Below are positions 55,125 through 63,334 of a stretch of 64,000 nt of DNA, one piece after another. The position numbers were made by a program, and so were the translations under genes. The notes under the pieces were generated by a model. The model did not search any database. It had not been told where the DNA came from and saw only the letters and a list, made by a program, of their open reading frames with translations. The DNA comes from Planctomycetota bacterium (GTDB lineage Bacteria > Planctomycetota > Planctomycetia > Pirellulales > UBA1268): the NCBI GenBank assembly GCA_018970785.1, contig JAGWVR010000001.1, forward strand, positions 1-64,000, given 5' to 3'. The first letter of the stretch is position 1, and each line of letters opens with the position of its first letter.

Positions 55125-56260
55125 TCGCCATGATGCAGACATCGACCATGACCGTCGATCACTTCCCCCCGCTCCATGAATTGGAGCCGGTGATCTGGCC
55201 CGGGCTCGTGATGCTGCTGTTCGTGGTCAGCGGGGTGATCACCGACATCATCATCCTCCTCGCCACGCGCCTCCGGCTCGTCGATCTCCCCAACCGTCGG
55301 AGTGCCCACTCGCTCCCCACCGCCCGTGGCGGCGGTGTGGCGATCATGTTCACGGTGATCGTGTCGATCGCCGCGATCGCGATGCGTTGGCCAGGAATGG
55401 CCGTCCCCCTGCTCGTCGGCGTGCTGCTCCCGAGTGTCGCCATCGGGGTCATCGGGATCGTCGACGACGTCCACCCTCTCAACGCCAAGCTCCGCCTCGC
55501 GCTGCAGGTGGCGATGGCGGTGGTGATCGGGCTGGTGCTCGGATCGTTCTCGAGGGTCTCCCTCCCAGGGGTGTTCACCGTCCCCCTCGGTGCGTGGTCA
55601 TGGGTGGTGACGATCCTGTGGATCGTCGGGCTGACCAACGCCTTCAATTTCATGGATGGTATCGACGGCATGGCCGCGACCGGGGCGGTGGTCGGCGGAT
55701 GTCTGGTCGGGTTCATCGGCTTGCTGCTCTGGACGCCGCCGTTCATCGTCCTCGGGGCCTGCGTCGCGGCGGCAGCCGGCGGTTTTCTCGTATTCAACTG
55801 GCAGCCCGCGCGAATCTTCATGGGTGATGTCGGCAGCGCCTTCCTCGGCATCCTCTTCGCCGCGGTTCCGCTGCTGTTCCCGGAGCGCTACCGCGACGCG
55901 GTCCTTCTGCCCGTGGCGATGGCACTCTGGCCGTACATCTTCGATCCTTTCCTGTCGGTCCTGCGGCGGATCGCCGGCGGACACAATCCCCTCGTGCCCC
56001 ACCGCGAGTTCCTCTTCCATCGGCTGGTGCGCAGCGGCTGGAGCCACGCCGCGACGTCGCTCCTCTACGCCGTGCTGGCGTTGCTCGGAGGCCTGGCGGG
56101 GGTCGCCACCATCGACGACCGGGTTCCCGTCGAGATCCGGTCCGCGATGGCTCTGGCCCCGGCGGTGCTCGCCTGCCTGCTGACCGCCGGCGTCGAATGG
56201 CACTGCGCCCGGCGAAAGCTGGCACCGACCGGAGCGGCGCTCCACAATCCGAAGGAGTAG
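55121..56260 (+). CDS. MraY/WecA-like polyprenyl-phosphate glycosyl-1-phosphate transferase
   Basis: This 379-residue polytopic protein of the PNPT family transfers a sugar-1-phosphate to undecaprenyl phosphate in the membrane. Hallmarks are LPTARGGGVAIMF, the Mg-binding VDDVHPLNAKLRLALQ (Asp115-Asp116), NAFNFMDGIDGMAA and GDVGSAFLG, and the cytoplasmic loop with NPLVPHREFLFHRL. The presence of a second initiating enzyme (PglC-like) next door is notable. The start overlaps the aminotransferase stop (ATGA); a second Met four codons later is possible. Confidence 0.93.
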   Translation: MIAMMQTSTMTVDHFPPLHELEPVIWPGLVMLLFVVSGVITDIIILLATRLRLVDLPNRRSAHSLPTARGGGVAIMFTVIVSIAAIAMRWPGMAVPLLVGVLLPSVAIGVIGIVDDVHPLNAKLRLALQVAMAVVIGLVLGSFSRVSLPGVFTVPLGAWSWVVTILWIVGLTNAFNFMDGIDGMAATGAVVGGCLVGFIGLLLWTPPFIVLGACVAAAAGGFLVFNWQPARIFMGDVGSAFLGILFAAVPLLFPERYRDAVLLPVAMALWPYIFDPFLSVLRRIAGGHNPLVPHREFLFHRLVRSGWSHAATSLLYAVLALLGGLAGVATIDDRVPVEIRSAMALAPAVLACLLTAGVEWHCARRKLAPTGAALHNPKE

Positions 56261-56273
56261 CCATGCAGAGGCG

Positions 56274-56972
56274 ATGGCTTCCCGGCCGTGGTGCGGCCAG
56301 GCTGCGGATCGCCACCGGCCCCCTGGCGCGGGCAGCCCGCGACGAAGCGTGTACTCCAGTGTCCTCAAGCGTGGGCTCGACATCGTCGGCGCGGTGGTGT
56401 TGCTGGTTGTGTGCGCTCCGGCGGCGGCAGCGGTCGCCGCGGCGGTCGTGACGGTCCTCGGCTTCCCGGTGTTCCACCGCGAGCAGCGTGCCGGCCGCGG
56501 CGGCCGGCCGATCACGATCGTCAAGTTCCGCTCGATGACCGACGACCGCGACGCCGACGGCGCCTTGCTTCCCGACGAGGCGCGGCTGGGCCGGTTCGGA
56601 AAGCTCCTCCGCCGCACGAGCCTCGACGAACTGCCACAACTTGCCGCGGTGATCACCGGCGACCTCAGCCTGGTCGGCCCCCGACCCCTCCCGATGAGGT
56701 ATCTTCCTCGATACAGCCCGCGTCAGGCCACGCGCCTTCTGGTTCGACCCGGGCTCACCGGCTGGGCCCAGGTTCACGGTCGCAACCAGGTCGATTGGCC
56801 CGGACGCCTCGAACTCGACGCACAGTACGTCGAAATGTCGTCGCGCTGGTACGCTCCGCTGGTCGATGGCTGGATCGTCGTGCTGACAGTGGCCCAGGTG
56901 ATCCGCCAGGCGCTGACCGGAAAGGGTGTCGCGGCCGAAGGGCACGCGTCGATGCCGGAGTTTTTCCCGTGA
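56274..56972 (+). CDS. PglC/WcaJ-like initiating sugar-phosphate transferase
   Basis: This 232-residue monotopic phosphoglycosyl transferase has a hydrophobic N-terminal anchor (GLDIVGAVVLLVVCAPAAAA), KFRSMTDDRDADG, the catalytic region SLDELPQLAAVITGDLSLVG-PRPL, and RPGLTGWAQVHGRNQVDW. It attaches the first sugar phosphate to the lipid carrier. The start is uncertain. The ATG at 56274 gives 25 residues of unlikely sequence, while a GTG at 56349 begins at the normal family start (YSSVLKRGLD). An AAGGAG is placed for a different-frame ATG at 56263. The stop overlaps the ACP start (GTGA). Confidence 0.88.
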   Translation: MASRPWCGQAADRHRPPGAGSPRRSVYSSVLKRGLDIVGAVVLLVVCAPAAAAVAAAVVTVLGFPVFHREQRAGRGGRPITIVKFRSMTDDRDADGALLPDEARLGRFGKLLRRTSLDELPQLAAVITGDLSLVGPRPLPMRYLPRYSPRQATRLLVRPGLTGWAQVHGRNQVDWPGRLELDAQYVEMSSRWYAPLVDGWIVVLTVAQVIRQALTGKGVAAEGHASMPEFFP

Positions 56973-57244
56973 ACGCCGATCCCGCCACCGCGGTCGTCTC
57001 GGCCCTTCGCACCGTGTTGATCGACACCGGGCGAGCCGATCGGGAGATCGCCCCGCCGATGCTCCTCGGGGCCGACCTGGGGCTCGATTCCCTCGATGTC
57101 GCCCAGGCGGTGGTGCTGCTGGAACGTGCGCTCGGGGTCGATCCGTTCCGGACCGGGTCGTCCGGAGGTCCGGTGCGGGCCGTCGGCGACCTGATCGCCA
57201 TCTACACCGCCGCCCTCGAGCCTTCCGTCCGTCAGGATGCGTGA
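56969..57244 (+). CDS. Acyl carrier protein
   Basis: This 91-residue protein matches the ACP family. The phosphopantetheine serine is Ser41 in LGADLGLDSLDVAQAV, followed by helix II. It starts at a GTG that overlaps the stop of the transferase gene (GTGA). The next gene, an AMP-forming ligase, begins six bases after the stop. The ligase and this ACP probably form an acyl-loading pair inside the glycan locus. No phosphopantetheinyl transferase is visible. Confidence 0.88.
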   Translation: MNADPATAVVSALRTVLIDTGRADREIAPPMLLGADLGLDSLDVAQAVVLLERALGVDPFRTGSSGGPVRAVGDLIAIYTAALEPSVRQDA

Positions 57245-57250
57245 CAGCCC

Positions 57251-58627
57251 ATGCACACCACCGCCAACGATTCCCCGGCACTCGCCGCCATCGCCGACAC
57301 GCCCCCCGCCGACCGGTTGGCGACTGCGATCACCATGATCGGCGCGGCACATCCCGACCGTGTCGCGGTCGTTTCCGCCGCCGGGACCGACAAGCGCGCG
57401 ACGGAAGACTACCGGCAGCTCGCCGCCCGCCTGGTGGCCTTCTCGAAACTGCTCGAGACCGCGCGCCCGATCGGCGTCATCGCGCGCTCGCGCAGGATCG
57501 ACACGCTGGCGGTGATCGCCGCCGCCTGCGGCCGCCTCCACGTGCCGCTGGCGCTGCTCGGCGACGATTCGCGTGACCTGACGGGGACGCTGTCGGATTG
57601 GGTGGTTGTCGACGACTCGCTCGCGGTCACCGCGGCGGAGGGGCGGCATGGTGAATACCGCTCGCTGCCGGCGCCGGTCGTCGTCGCCACAAGCGGCACG
57701 AGCGGTCCGCCCAAGCTCGTCGAGCACTCCTGGGAGTCGCTCCTCTCCGCGGCCCGCCTGGCGGGGCAATGGCACGCGCTGGCCTGGCTGCTGGTCTACG
57801 ATGCGACGCGGTGGGCCGGCATCCAGGTCTGGCTGCAGGCGTTGCTCACCGGGGGAACGGTCGTGACCCCTGCCTCGCGCGACCCCGACCAGGTCGCCCG
57901 GGCGCTCGGCGAGGAACGGGTGGCTGTCCTGCCGGGCACGCCCACGCTGCTGCGTCGGCTCGTCACCGCTGCCGACCGCGCGCTGTTGCGTGGGACCCGC
58001 CCCGAACGGATCACGCTCGGCGGCGAGGCGGCCGACGGCGCCCTCCTCGAGCTGATCCGGGCGTCGTTCCCGGCGGCGCGGATCTCGCAGGTCTACGCCA
58101 CGACCGAGCTCGGCGAGGTGTTCCGTGTCGCCGACGGTCTCGCCGGCTTCCCGGCCGATTGGATCGGGAAGACACTGCCCGGCGGCGTCCGCCTCGCGGT
58201 TCGGCGCGATGGGGAATTGCTCGTGCAACTGTCGCGCGATACGGCGCAGGTCGCAACCGGCGACCTCGTGGAAAGGCGAGGAGAGCGCTACGAATTCACC
58301 GGTCGCCGCAGCGACGTGATCGTCGTCGGCGGTGCGAAGGTGCTGCCGCGGCGCGTCGAGGATGTGCTCCGGGCGGTGCCCGGTATCGCCGACGCGCGGG
58401 TGTGGGGAATGCCGAGCGCCATCACCGGTGAGCTGGTGGCCGCCGAGATGGTGCTGGCCGATCCGCTCCCCGCCGGTGCCACGCCGGAACAGGTCCGGGC
58501 CGCGGCGCTGGCCGCCTGCCGGTCGGCCTGCGAGCCGGCGGCGGTGCCACGCGTGCTCGACATCGTCAAACGGATCGCGACCACGCCGGCCGGGAAGGTC
58601 CCCAGGCGCCCCGTCGGGCGGATCTGA
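57251..58627 (+). CDS. AMP-forming acyl-ACP/CoA ligase
   Basis: This 458-residue ANL-superfamily adenylating enzyme has the ATP-loop ATSGTSGPPKLVEHSW (residues 146-161), YATTELGEV, the ATPase motif TGDLVERRGERYEFTGRRSD and the C-terminal catalytic lysine in PAGKVPR (about 449). It is shorter than most acyl-CoA synthetases (about 500-550), mainly in the N-terminal domain. By position it probably adenylates a carboxylic acid and loads it on the ACP. The acid cannot be told from sequence. The next gene, an SDR, follows nine bases later. Confidence 0.92.
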   Translation: MHTTANDSPALAAIADTPPADRLATAITMIGAAHPDRVAVVSAAGTDKRATEDYRQLAARLVAFSKLLETARPIGVIARSRRIDTLAVIAAACGRLHVPLALLGDDSRDLTGTLSDWVVVDDSLAVTAAEGRHGEYRSLPAPVVVATSGTSGPPKLVEHSWESLLSAARLAGQWHALAWLLVYDATRWAGIQVWLQALLTGGTVVTPASRDPDQVARALGEERVAVLPGTPTLLRRLVTAADRALLRGTRPERITLGGEAADGALLELIRASFPAARISQVYATTELGEVFRVADGLAGFPADWIGKTLPGGVRLAVRRDGELLVQLSRDTAQVATGDLVERRGERYEFTGRRSDVIVVGGAKVLPRRVEDVLRAVPGIADARVWGMPSAITGELVAAEMVLADPLPAGATPEQVRAAALAACRSACEPAAVPRVLDIVKRIATTPAGKVPRRPVGRI

Positions 58628-58636
58628 GGCCCGAGC

Positions 58637-59422
58637 GTGGCGACCGTCCCCATCCCACAGAGTCGCGTCGACGATGCCACGCCGGTGGCGATCGTGTCGG
58701 GGGGCTCGCGCGGCCTCGGCCTCGCGGTCGTCGAGCGCCTTCTCGAGCGCGGCGACCGCGTTGCCACGTTCTCGCGCGGGCGGTCCGGGCGTCTTGACGA
58801 CCTCACGGCGCGACACCCCGGGGAATTATTCGCCACGACCCTCGACGCCGCCGACCCGGTCGCGGTCGCATCGTTCGTCGGCGCGACGATCGCGCGCTTC
58901 GGGAGAATCGACTCCTGCGTCGCCAACGCCGCGATCGCCGCCGAAGGGGTGCTGGCCACGACGGCCGACGCGTTGATCGCGGAGCTCCTGGCCGTCAACA
59001 TCCAGGGGTCGATCGTCCTGGTGCGCGAGTGCGTGCGGCAGTGGCTCGTGCAACCGCGTCCCCCGACGCCGGACGGGACCGGATCGGCGGTCATGGTGTC
59101 GAGCAGCGTGGCGGCGCGCGGCAGCCCGGGGCTGTCGGTCTATGCCGCCACGAAAGGTGCCCTCGAGTCCTTCGCTCGCAGCCTCGCCCGCGAGGTCGGC
59201 AGCCGCGGCATCCGCGTCAACTGTGTCGCCCCGGGTTTCCTCGAGACCGACCTGTCGGCGAGCCTCCCGGCCGGCGACCGCGCGCGCCTCGTGCGCCGCA
59301 CGCCGCTGGGCAGGCTCGGGATGCCCGCAGACGTCGTTGGGGCGATCGATTTCCTCACCAGTCGCCGCAGCGCCTTCATCACCGGCCAGACGATCACCGT
59401 CGACGGTGGCGGCGGGTTCTAG
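58637..59422 (+). CDS. SDR-family oxidoreductase (FabG-like)
   Basis: This 261-residue short-chain dehydrogenase starts at a GTG. Hallmarks are VSGGSRGLG (cofactor loop), NAAIAAEG, the catalytic Ser in MVSSSVAARGS, and YAATK (Tyr169, Lys173), then VNCVAPGFLETDL. The fold matches 3-oxoacyl-ACP reductases, so it may reduce a beta-keto acyl chain on the adjacent ACP to the 3-hydroxy form. A nucleotide-sugar reductase role is also possible. The structured repeat copy B begins five bases after its stop. Confidence 0.92.
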   Translation: MATVPIPQSRVDDATPVAIVSGGSRGLGLAVVERLLERGDRVATFSRGRSGRLDDLTARHPGELFATTLDAADPVAVASFVGATIARFGRIDSCVANAAIAAEGVLATTADALIAELLAVNIQGSIVLVRECVRQWLVQPRPPTPDGTGSAVMVSSSVAARGSPGLSVYAATKGALESFARSLAREVGSRGIRVNCVAPGFLETDLSASLPAGDRARLVRRTPLGRLGMPADVVGAIDFLTSRRSAFITGQTITVDGGGGF

Positions 59423-59426
59423 ATGT

Positions 59427-59523
59427 CCGTGGACAAAGCCCTCCCTGGCCTTTGTCCACTCAGGCGACCGCGGGACACGCCAAGGGTTTCCCGGGTCGCC
59501 GTCGGCCGCATCCGGCGGCCGAG
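59427..59523 (+). repeat. Structured REP-like repeat, copy B
   Basis: Homologous to 40004-40099. The first stem is GTGGACAAAG..CTTTGTCCAC (10 bp perfect), where copy A has GCGGAC..GTCCGC, a compensating C-G to T-A change. The core CAAGGGTTTCCCGGGTCGCC and the last stem (GGTCGCC..GGCGGCC) are retained. It starts right after the SDR stop codon and may also serve as a 3'-end structure. Confidence 0.8.
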
Positions 59524-59669
59524 CCGAGCTGCCAGTGGACACATCCATCCAGGGTTTTCGTCGCGTCGGTCGCCGGGCTGCATCCCCCTCTCGACGGCGG
59601 GCGCGGCGATCGTTTTCTGACTCGCCCCCCCGTTTGCCACGGAGCCCGTGAAAGCGGAATTTGGACCGC

Positions 59670-59675
59670 TATACT
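59670..59675 (+). promoter_or_regulatory. Possible -10 element (TATACT) before the acyltransferase gene
   Basis: TATACT at 59670-59675 is followed by cgaaaaaagg. The region just upstream is relatively AT-rich for this window (aagcggaatttgg). No clear -35 box. It may start a separate transcript for the acyltransferase and ABC genes. Confidence 0.35.
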
Positions 59676-59809
59676 CGAAAAAAGGTGATGTGCCCGCGGT
59701 TCGATGCACGGTCGTCTTTTCCCAGAGTGGTGCGCGACTCGGGTGCCACCCACGGGAACGGAGTGCGCGCCGAGCCCGACCAGCAGGCGAATGGCGTCGG
59801 TCGCGTAAC

Positions 59810-60493
59810 GTGCCGCTCAACTTGGACTGTGATCGACTCATCATCGTCGGTGCGGGTGGATTCGGGCGCGAGATGTGGCAGTGGTTGTGCTCCGGTGTCG
59901 CCGGGACGGCATCGCCCGTCGCCGGTTTCATTGACCGCGACCCCCACTGCGTGCTTGGACACGACGCTCCGCCGCTTCTCGGTGACCCGGCTCACTACCG
60001 CCCGCAGGCCGGCGACGGTCTGGTCTTGGCGATCGGGATCCCGGGGGTACGCCGGCGCGTCGCCGCCGATCTCGAATCGCGTGGTGGGCGGTTCGTGACG
60101 TTCGTCCATCCTTCCGCGCTGGTCGCCAGGTCGGCCCGCCTCGGGACCGGCACGATCGTCTGCCCACTGGCGGTGGTCAGCGACCGCGTCGTGACCGGCC
60201 GGGGCACGCTGGTCAATTACCATGCGTCTCTGGGCCACGATTCAGCGACCGGCGACTACTGCGTGCTTTCCCCGAATGCAGCCCTCGGTGGCCACTCGCT
60301 TCTCGGAAACGACGTGTTCCTCGGCCTGTCCGCATCGGTTGGGCCGGGGCGGCGCGTCGGCGATCGCAGCAAGGTGGCGGCCAATTCGGCGGCGCTAGCC
60401 GACGTTCCCGCCGACCGGCTCGTCGTCGGGGTGCCGGGAAGGCTCACGCCCCTCGTCGCCGATGGCGGCTCCCACGGAGCCACGGCGCCGTGA
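59810..60493 (+). CDS. PglD/NeuD-like acyltransferase (left-handed beta-helix)
   Basis: The roughly 227-residue protein has a Rossmann-like PglD_N domain (LIIVGAGGFGREMWQWL) and hexapeptide repeats (TIVCPLAVVSDRVVTGRGTL, then LLGNDVFLGLSASVGPGRRV). PglD acetylates UDP-4-amino sugars with acetyl-CoA. Here an ACP-ligase pair is next door, so an acyl-ACP or acyl-CoA donor is possible. The GTG at 59810 is chosen; a TTG at 59822 is an alternative and neither has a strong SD. The stop overlaps the ABC gene start (GTGA). Confidence 0.9.
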   Translation: MPLNLDCDRLIIVGAGGFGREMWQWLCSGVAGTASPVAGFIDRDPHCVLGHDAPPLLGDPAHYRPQAGDGLVLAIGIPGVRRRVAADLESRGGRFVTFVHPSALVARSARLGTGTIVCPLAVVSDRVVTGRGTLVNYHASLGHDSATGDYCVLSPNAALGGHSLLGNDVFLGLSASVGPGRRVGDRSKVAANSAALADVPADRLVVGVPGRLTPLVADGGSHGATAP

Positions 60494-62235
60494 CAGGCAT
60501 GGCCGGTCTGTGGCACCTCCTCACGGCGGGGCAGCGCCGCCGCGCCGCGTGGCTCGGCTGCTGCCTGGTGGTGGCGATGGTCCTCGAGATGGTCGGCGTC
60601 GGGATCGTCGTTCCCGTTCTTGCCGTCGTCGCGACCGGCCTCGGGGCCGGCGCTCCGCCGGCACTCGCGCGGTGGTTCGAACCGCTTTCGAGGCTCGTGG
60701 GCACACCCGCGCCGGCGGTGCTCGTCGGCTGGGGGATCGGCGCCGTCGTCGTCTTCTGGCTGCTCCGCACCGGCTACCTCCTTTGGGTCGCGCGGGTGCA
60801 GACGGCATTCGTCGCCGACGTCCAGGAGGGGCTGTCGCGACGGCTGTTCGCCGCGCACCTGGCGCGTCCATGGACTCGCCATCTCGCCGCCAACTCCGCC
60901 GATCTGGTGCGCAGCATCGTCGAGATGGACAAGCTCGCCACCGCCTCGACGGCGCTGCTGTCGGCGGTCGCCGAGTTGCTCGTGCTCGCCGGGGTGGTCG
61001 GGCTGCTCGTGTGGTTCGAGCCGATCGGCACTGTCGCGGTCGGCCTGCTCACGGCAGCCTGCACCTGGGTCCTCGTCCGCCTCACGCGCCAGCGGCTGTT
61101 TGATGCCGGCGACCGCGCCCAGGCGTTCACGTCGGCCGGCGTTCGTCAGTTGCAGCAGGCCAGTGCCGGAGTGAAGGAGATCCTGCTGCTCCGCTGTGCG
61201 CCGGCGCTCGAGGCGACCTACGCCCAGGCCGCCGGCGGATTGGCCGGCGCGCGGCGCGATCAGGCGTTTCTCGTCCAAGTGCCGCGGCTGTGGTACGAAC
61301 TGGCGGCGGTCGTGGCTCTCGCGATGTTGACGGCGGTCCTCGCCGCCCAGGGCAAGTCGGCCGAGGCGATGCTGCCGGCCCTGGGGCTGTTCGCCGCGGC
61401 GGCGTTCCGCACGCTACCGAGCGTGAACCGGATCGCGATCGGGATCCAGACCGTCTCCTTCCTGACGCCGACGATCGCCGCCCTGCGCCGCGAATTGGGC
61501 GACGAGCCGACGGCGACCGCGAGAGAGCCTGCTCGGCCGTTCATTTTCCGCGATGCGATTCACCTCGACGGGGTGTCGTTCCGCTATCCCGACACGACCG
61601 GCGACGCCCTCGACCGGATCGACCTTTCGATCCCGCACGGCAGCGCCGTCGGGCTCGCCGGCGAAAGTGGGGCCGGTAAGAGCACGCTGGTGGACGTGAT
61701 CCTCGGGCTCCTCCGCCCGTCGGCCGGCCGGATCACGGTGGATGGCGTCGACATCGCCAGCAACCTCCCCGGCTGGCAGCGCTTGGTGGGCTATGTCCCG
61801 CAGGCGATCCATCTCGCCGACGACACGATCCGCCGCAACGTCGCATTCGGCGTTTCCGACGGCTCGATCGACGATGCGGCCATCGCCCGAGCCCTCCGCG
61901 CTGCCCGACTCGACGACTTCGTTGCCGGCCTACCGCAGGGTCTGGAGACCACCGTCGGCGAGCGCGGCGTGCGCCTCTCCGGCGGCCAGCGCCAGCGGAT
62001 TGGGATCGCCCGGGCGCTGTACCGAGATCCAGAGGTCCTCGTCCTCGACGAGGCGACCAGTTCGCTTGACACCGCAACCGAGTCCGAGGTGATGGCGGCC
62101 GTCAATGCACTCCATGGCGTGAAGACGCTCCTCATCGTCGCCCACCGCCTCTCGACTGTCGCCGAGTGCGACATCGTCTACCGGATCGAGTCGGGCAGGC
62201 TCGTGCCCGCCCCCCGCCTCGCTGACGCGATCTGA
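60490..62235 (+). CDS. ABC transporter, fused permease-ATPase (PglK/MsbA-like)
   Basis: This 581-residue half-transporter has six membrane helices in the N-terminal half (CCLVVAMVLEMVGVGIVVPVL and others) and a C-terminal ATPase with GESGAGKSTLVD (Walker A), YVPQAIHLADDTIRRN (Q-loop region), LSGGQRQRIGIARAL (signature) and VLVLDEATSSLD (Walker B). PglK in Campylobacter flips a lipid-linked oligosaccharide; this protein is a good candidate for the same step. It starts at a GTG overlapping the acyltransferase stop, and a 28-codon remnant frame overlaps its own stop. Confidence 0.93.
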   Translation: MTGMAGLWHLLTAGQRRRAAWLGCCLVVAMVLEMVGVGIVVPVLAVVATGLGAGAPPALARWFEPLSRLVGTPAPAVLVGWGIGAVVVFWLLRTGYLLWVARVQTAFVADVQEGLSRRLFAAHLARPWTRHLAANSADLVRSIVEMDKLATASTALLSAVAELLVLAGVVGLLVWFEPIGTVAVGLLTAACTWVLVRLTRQRLFDAGDRAQAFTSAGVRQLQQASAGVKEILLLRCAPALEATYAQAAGGLAGARRDQAFLVQVPRLWYELAAVVALAMLTAVLAAQGKSAEAMLPALGLFAAAAFRTLPSVNRIAIGIQTVSFLTPTIAALRRELGDEPTATAREPARPFIFRDAIHLDGVSFRYPDTTGDALDRIDLSIPHGSAVGLAGESGAGKSTLVDVILGLLRPSAGRITVDGVDIASNLPGWQRLVGYVPQAIHLADDTIRRNVAFGVSDGSIDDAAIARALRAARLDDFVAGLPQGLETTVGERGVRLSGGQRQRIGIARALYRDPEVLVLDEATSSLDTATESEVMAAVNALHGVKTLLIVAHRLSTVAECDIVYRIESGRLVPAPRLADAI

Positions 62236-62318
62236 TGGCGGCCATCGACGACGACAGCCGCGATCCGGCATCCAGAGTGCCGGCCGCCGAACTGGTGATC
62301 GAGGCGGGCTTACCGTAG
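62235..62318 (+). pseudogene. Short frame, possible gene remnant
   Basis: An ATG overlapping the ABC-transporter stop (TGATG) opens 27 residues (MAAIDDDSRDPASRVPAAEL, then VIEAGLP) and stops. It is in the coupled position expected of the next operon gene, but is far too short. The DNA after it (62319-62496) is noncoding and less GC-rich. It could be the start of a truncated gene at a recombination junction, or chance. No family is recognised. Confidence 0.35.
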
Positions 62319-62496
62319 CCAACGACTGGCGTGACCTGTGGCGCTGCCACGGTCAAACCGTGAAGTTCCCGTTGAACCACTCATCACGGCGAAGACTATT
62401 CAGTTCCTGGGTTGATACCCTGCTGTTGGAAACCGATCGGAATTCATTCGTTGTGCCGAGGATCCGAACACGCCGCCAAGCGAGAGGAGTTGTTTC

Positions 62497-63333
62497 ATTT
62501 CGTCGGAATCTCGCAACCAGCTGATCCTTGAATCGGGCAGGGCCGACCGACAGTACTGGAAGGACCTGTGGACGTTCCGCGAGCTGCTGTTTCAGCTCGT
62601 CAGGCGGGACGTGTCCGTCCACTACAAGCAGACCGTCATCGGGGCGGCATGGGCGGTCGTCCGCCCGCTTGTTACCGTCGTCATTCTCACCATGGTGTTC
62701 AGCCGGGTGGCGAAGCTCAACGCCGACGGGGGCATTTGGTACCCCTTGTACGTACTTGTCGGTATGACGGCCTGGCAACTCTTCGCCTCGGTGTTGGGCG
62801 AATCGTCGAACAGCCTGGTGGCCAACGCCAACCTTGTGTCCAAGGTCTACTTCCCGCGGATGCTCGTACCCCTGAGCACAATTGGTGTCCCGCTCGTCGA
62901 TCTCGCGGTCATGGTGCCGATCCTGGCGGTGATGATGGCGATTGGCGGGGTCGTCCCCCAGTGGCGGGTGATCTTCGCCCCGATCTTCCTTCTGCTCGCC
63001 CTGGCGGCAGCCATCGGTCTCGGTTTGGTCCTCTCTTCGCTCAACGTCAAGTACCGCGATGTGCGGTACGTCATCCCGTTCGTCCTTCAGTTCGGGGTAT
63101 ACATCTCGCCGATCGGATACCCCACCTCGAGGGTGCCCGCCGAGTACCAACTGGCATACCACCTCAACCCGATGGTGCTGGCGATCGACGGCATGCGGTG
63201 GAGCCTGCTCGGTGTCGGCAACCCGTTCGCCGGCGGGGCTTGGCTGGTGAGCGTGGCCGTGACGCTGGCCGCCTTGTACGCTGGCGTGCAGTACTTCCGC
63301 CGCACCGAGAAGAACTTTGCCGACGTGATCTGA
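62497..63333 (+). CDS. ABC-2 polysaccharide export permease (Wzm/TagG-like)
   Basis: This protein of about 278 residues has family features WKDLWTFRELLFQLVRRDV, YKQTVIGAAWAVVRPL, then six membrane helices and YISPIGYP. The conserved amphipathic N-terminus begins well before the first in-frame GTG (62611). In frame, no ATG, GTG or TTG codon precedes it, but an ATT at 62497 has AGGAG seven bases upstream, so I propose a rare ATT start (residues SSESRNQLILESGRADRQYW). The Wzt-like ATPase follows at 63335. Together they export an undecaprenyl-linked polysaccharide. Confidence 0.9.
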   Translation: MSSESRNQLILESGRADRQYWKDLWTFRELLFQLVRRDVSVHYKQTVIGAAWAVVRPLVTVVILTMVFSRVAKLNADGGIWYPLYVLVGMTAWQLFASVLGESSNSLVANANLVSKVYFPRMLVPLSTIGVPLVDLAVMVPILAVMMAIGGVVPQWRVIFAPIFLLLALAAAIGLGLVLSSLNVKYRDVRYVIPFVLQFGVYISPIGYPTSRVPAEYQLAYHLNPMVLAIDGMRWSLLGVGNPFAGGAWLVSVAVTLAALYAGVQYFRRTEKNFADVI

Positions 63334-63334
63334 A

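Larger units (their letters stand above)
59423..59809. other. 387-base gap inside the glycan locus
   Basis: It holds repeat copy B (59427-59523) and a possible promoter near 59670. No gene is supported; a GTG-led or ATG-led frame at 59661 runs out of frame through the next gene without homology. Confidence 0.55.

Noticed and set aside
56197-56451. Frame with a good ribosome site at 56263 ahead of the PglC-like gene
   Set aside because: It shows no family features and stops after about 62 codons; kept only as a note on start choice.
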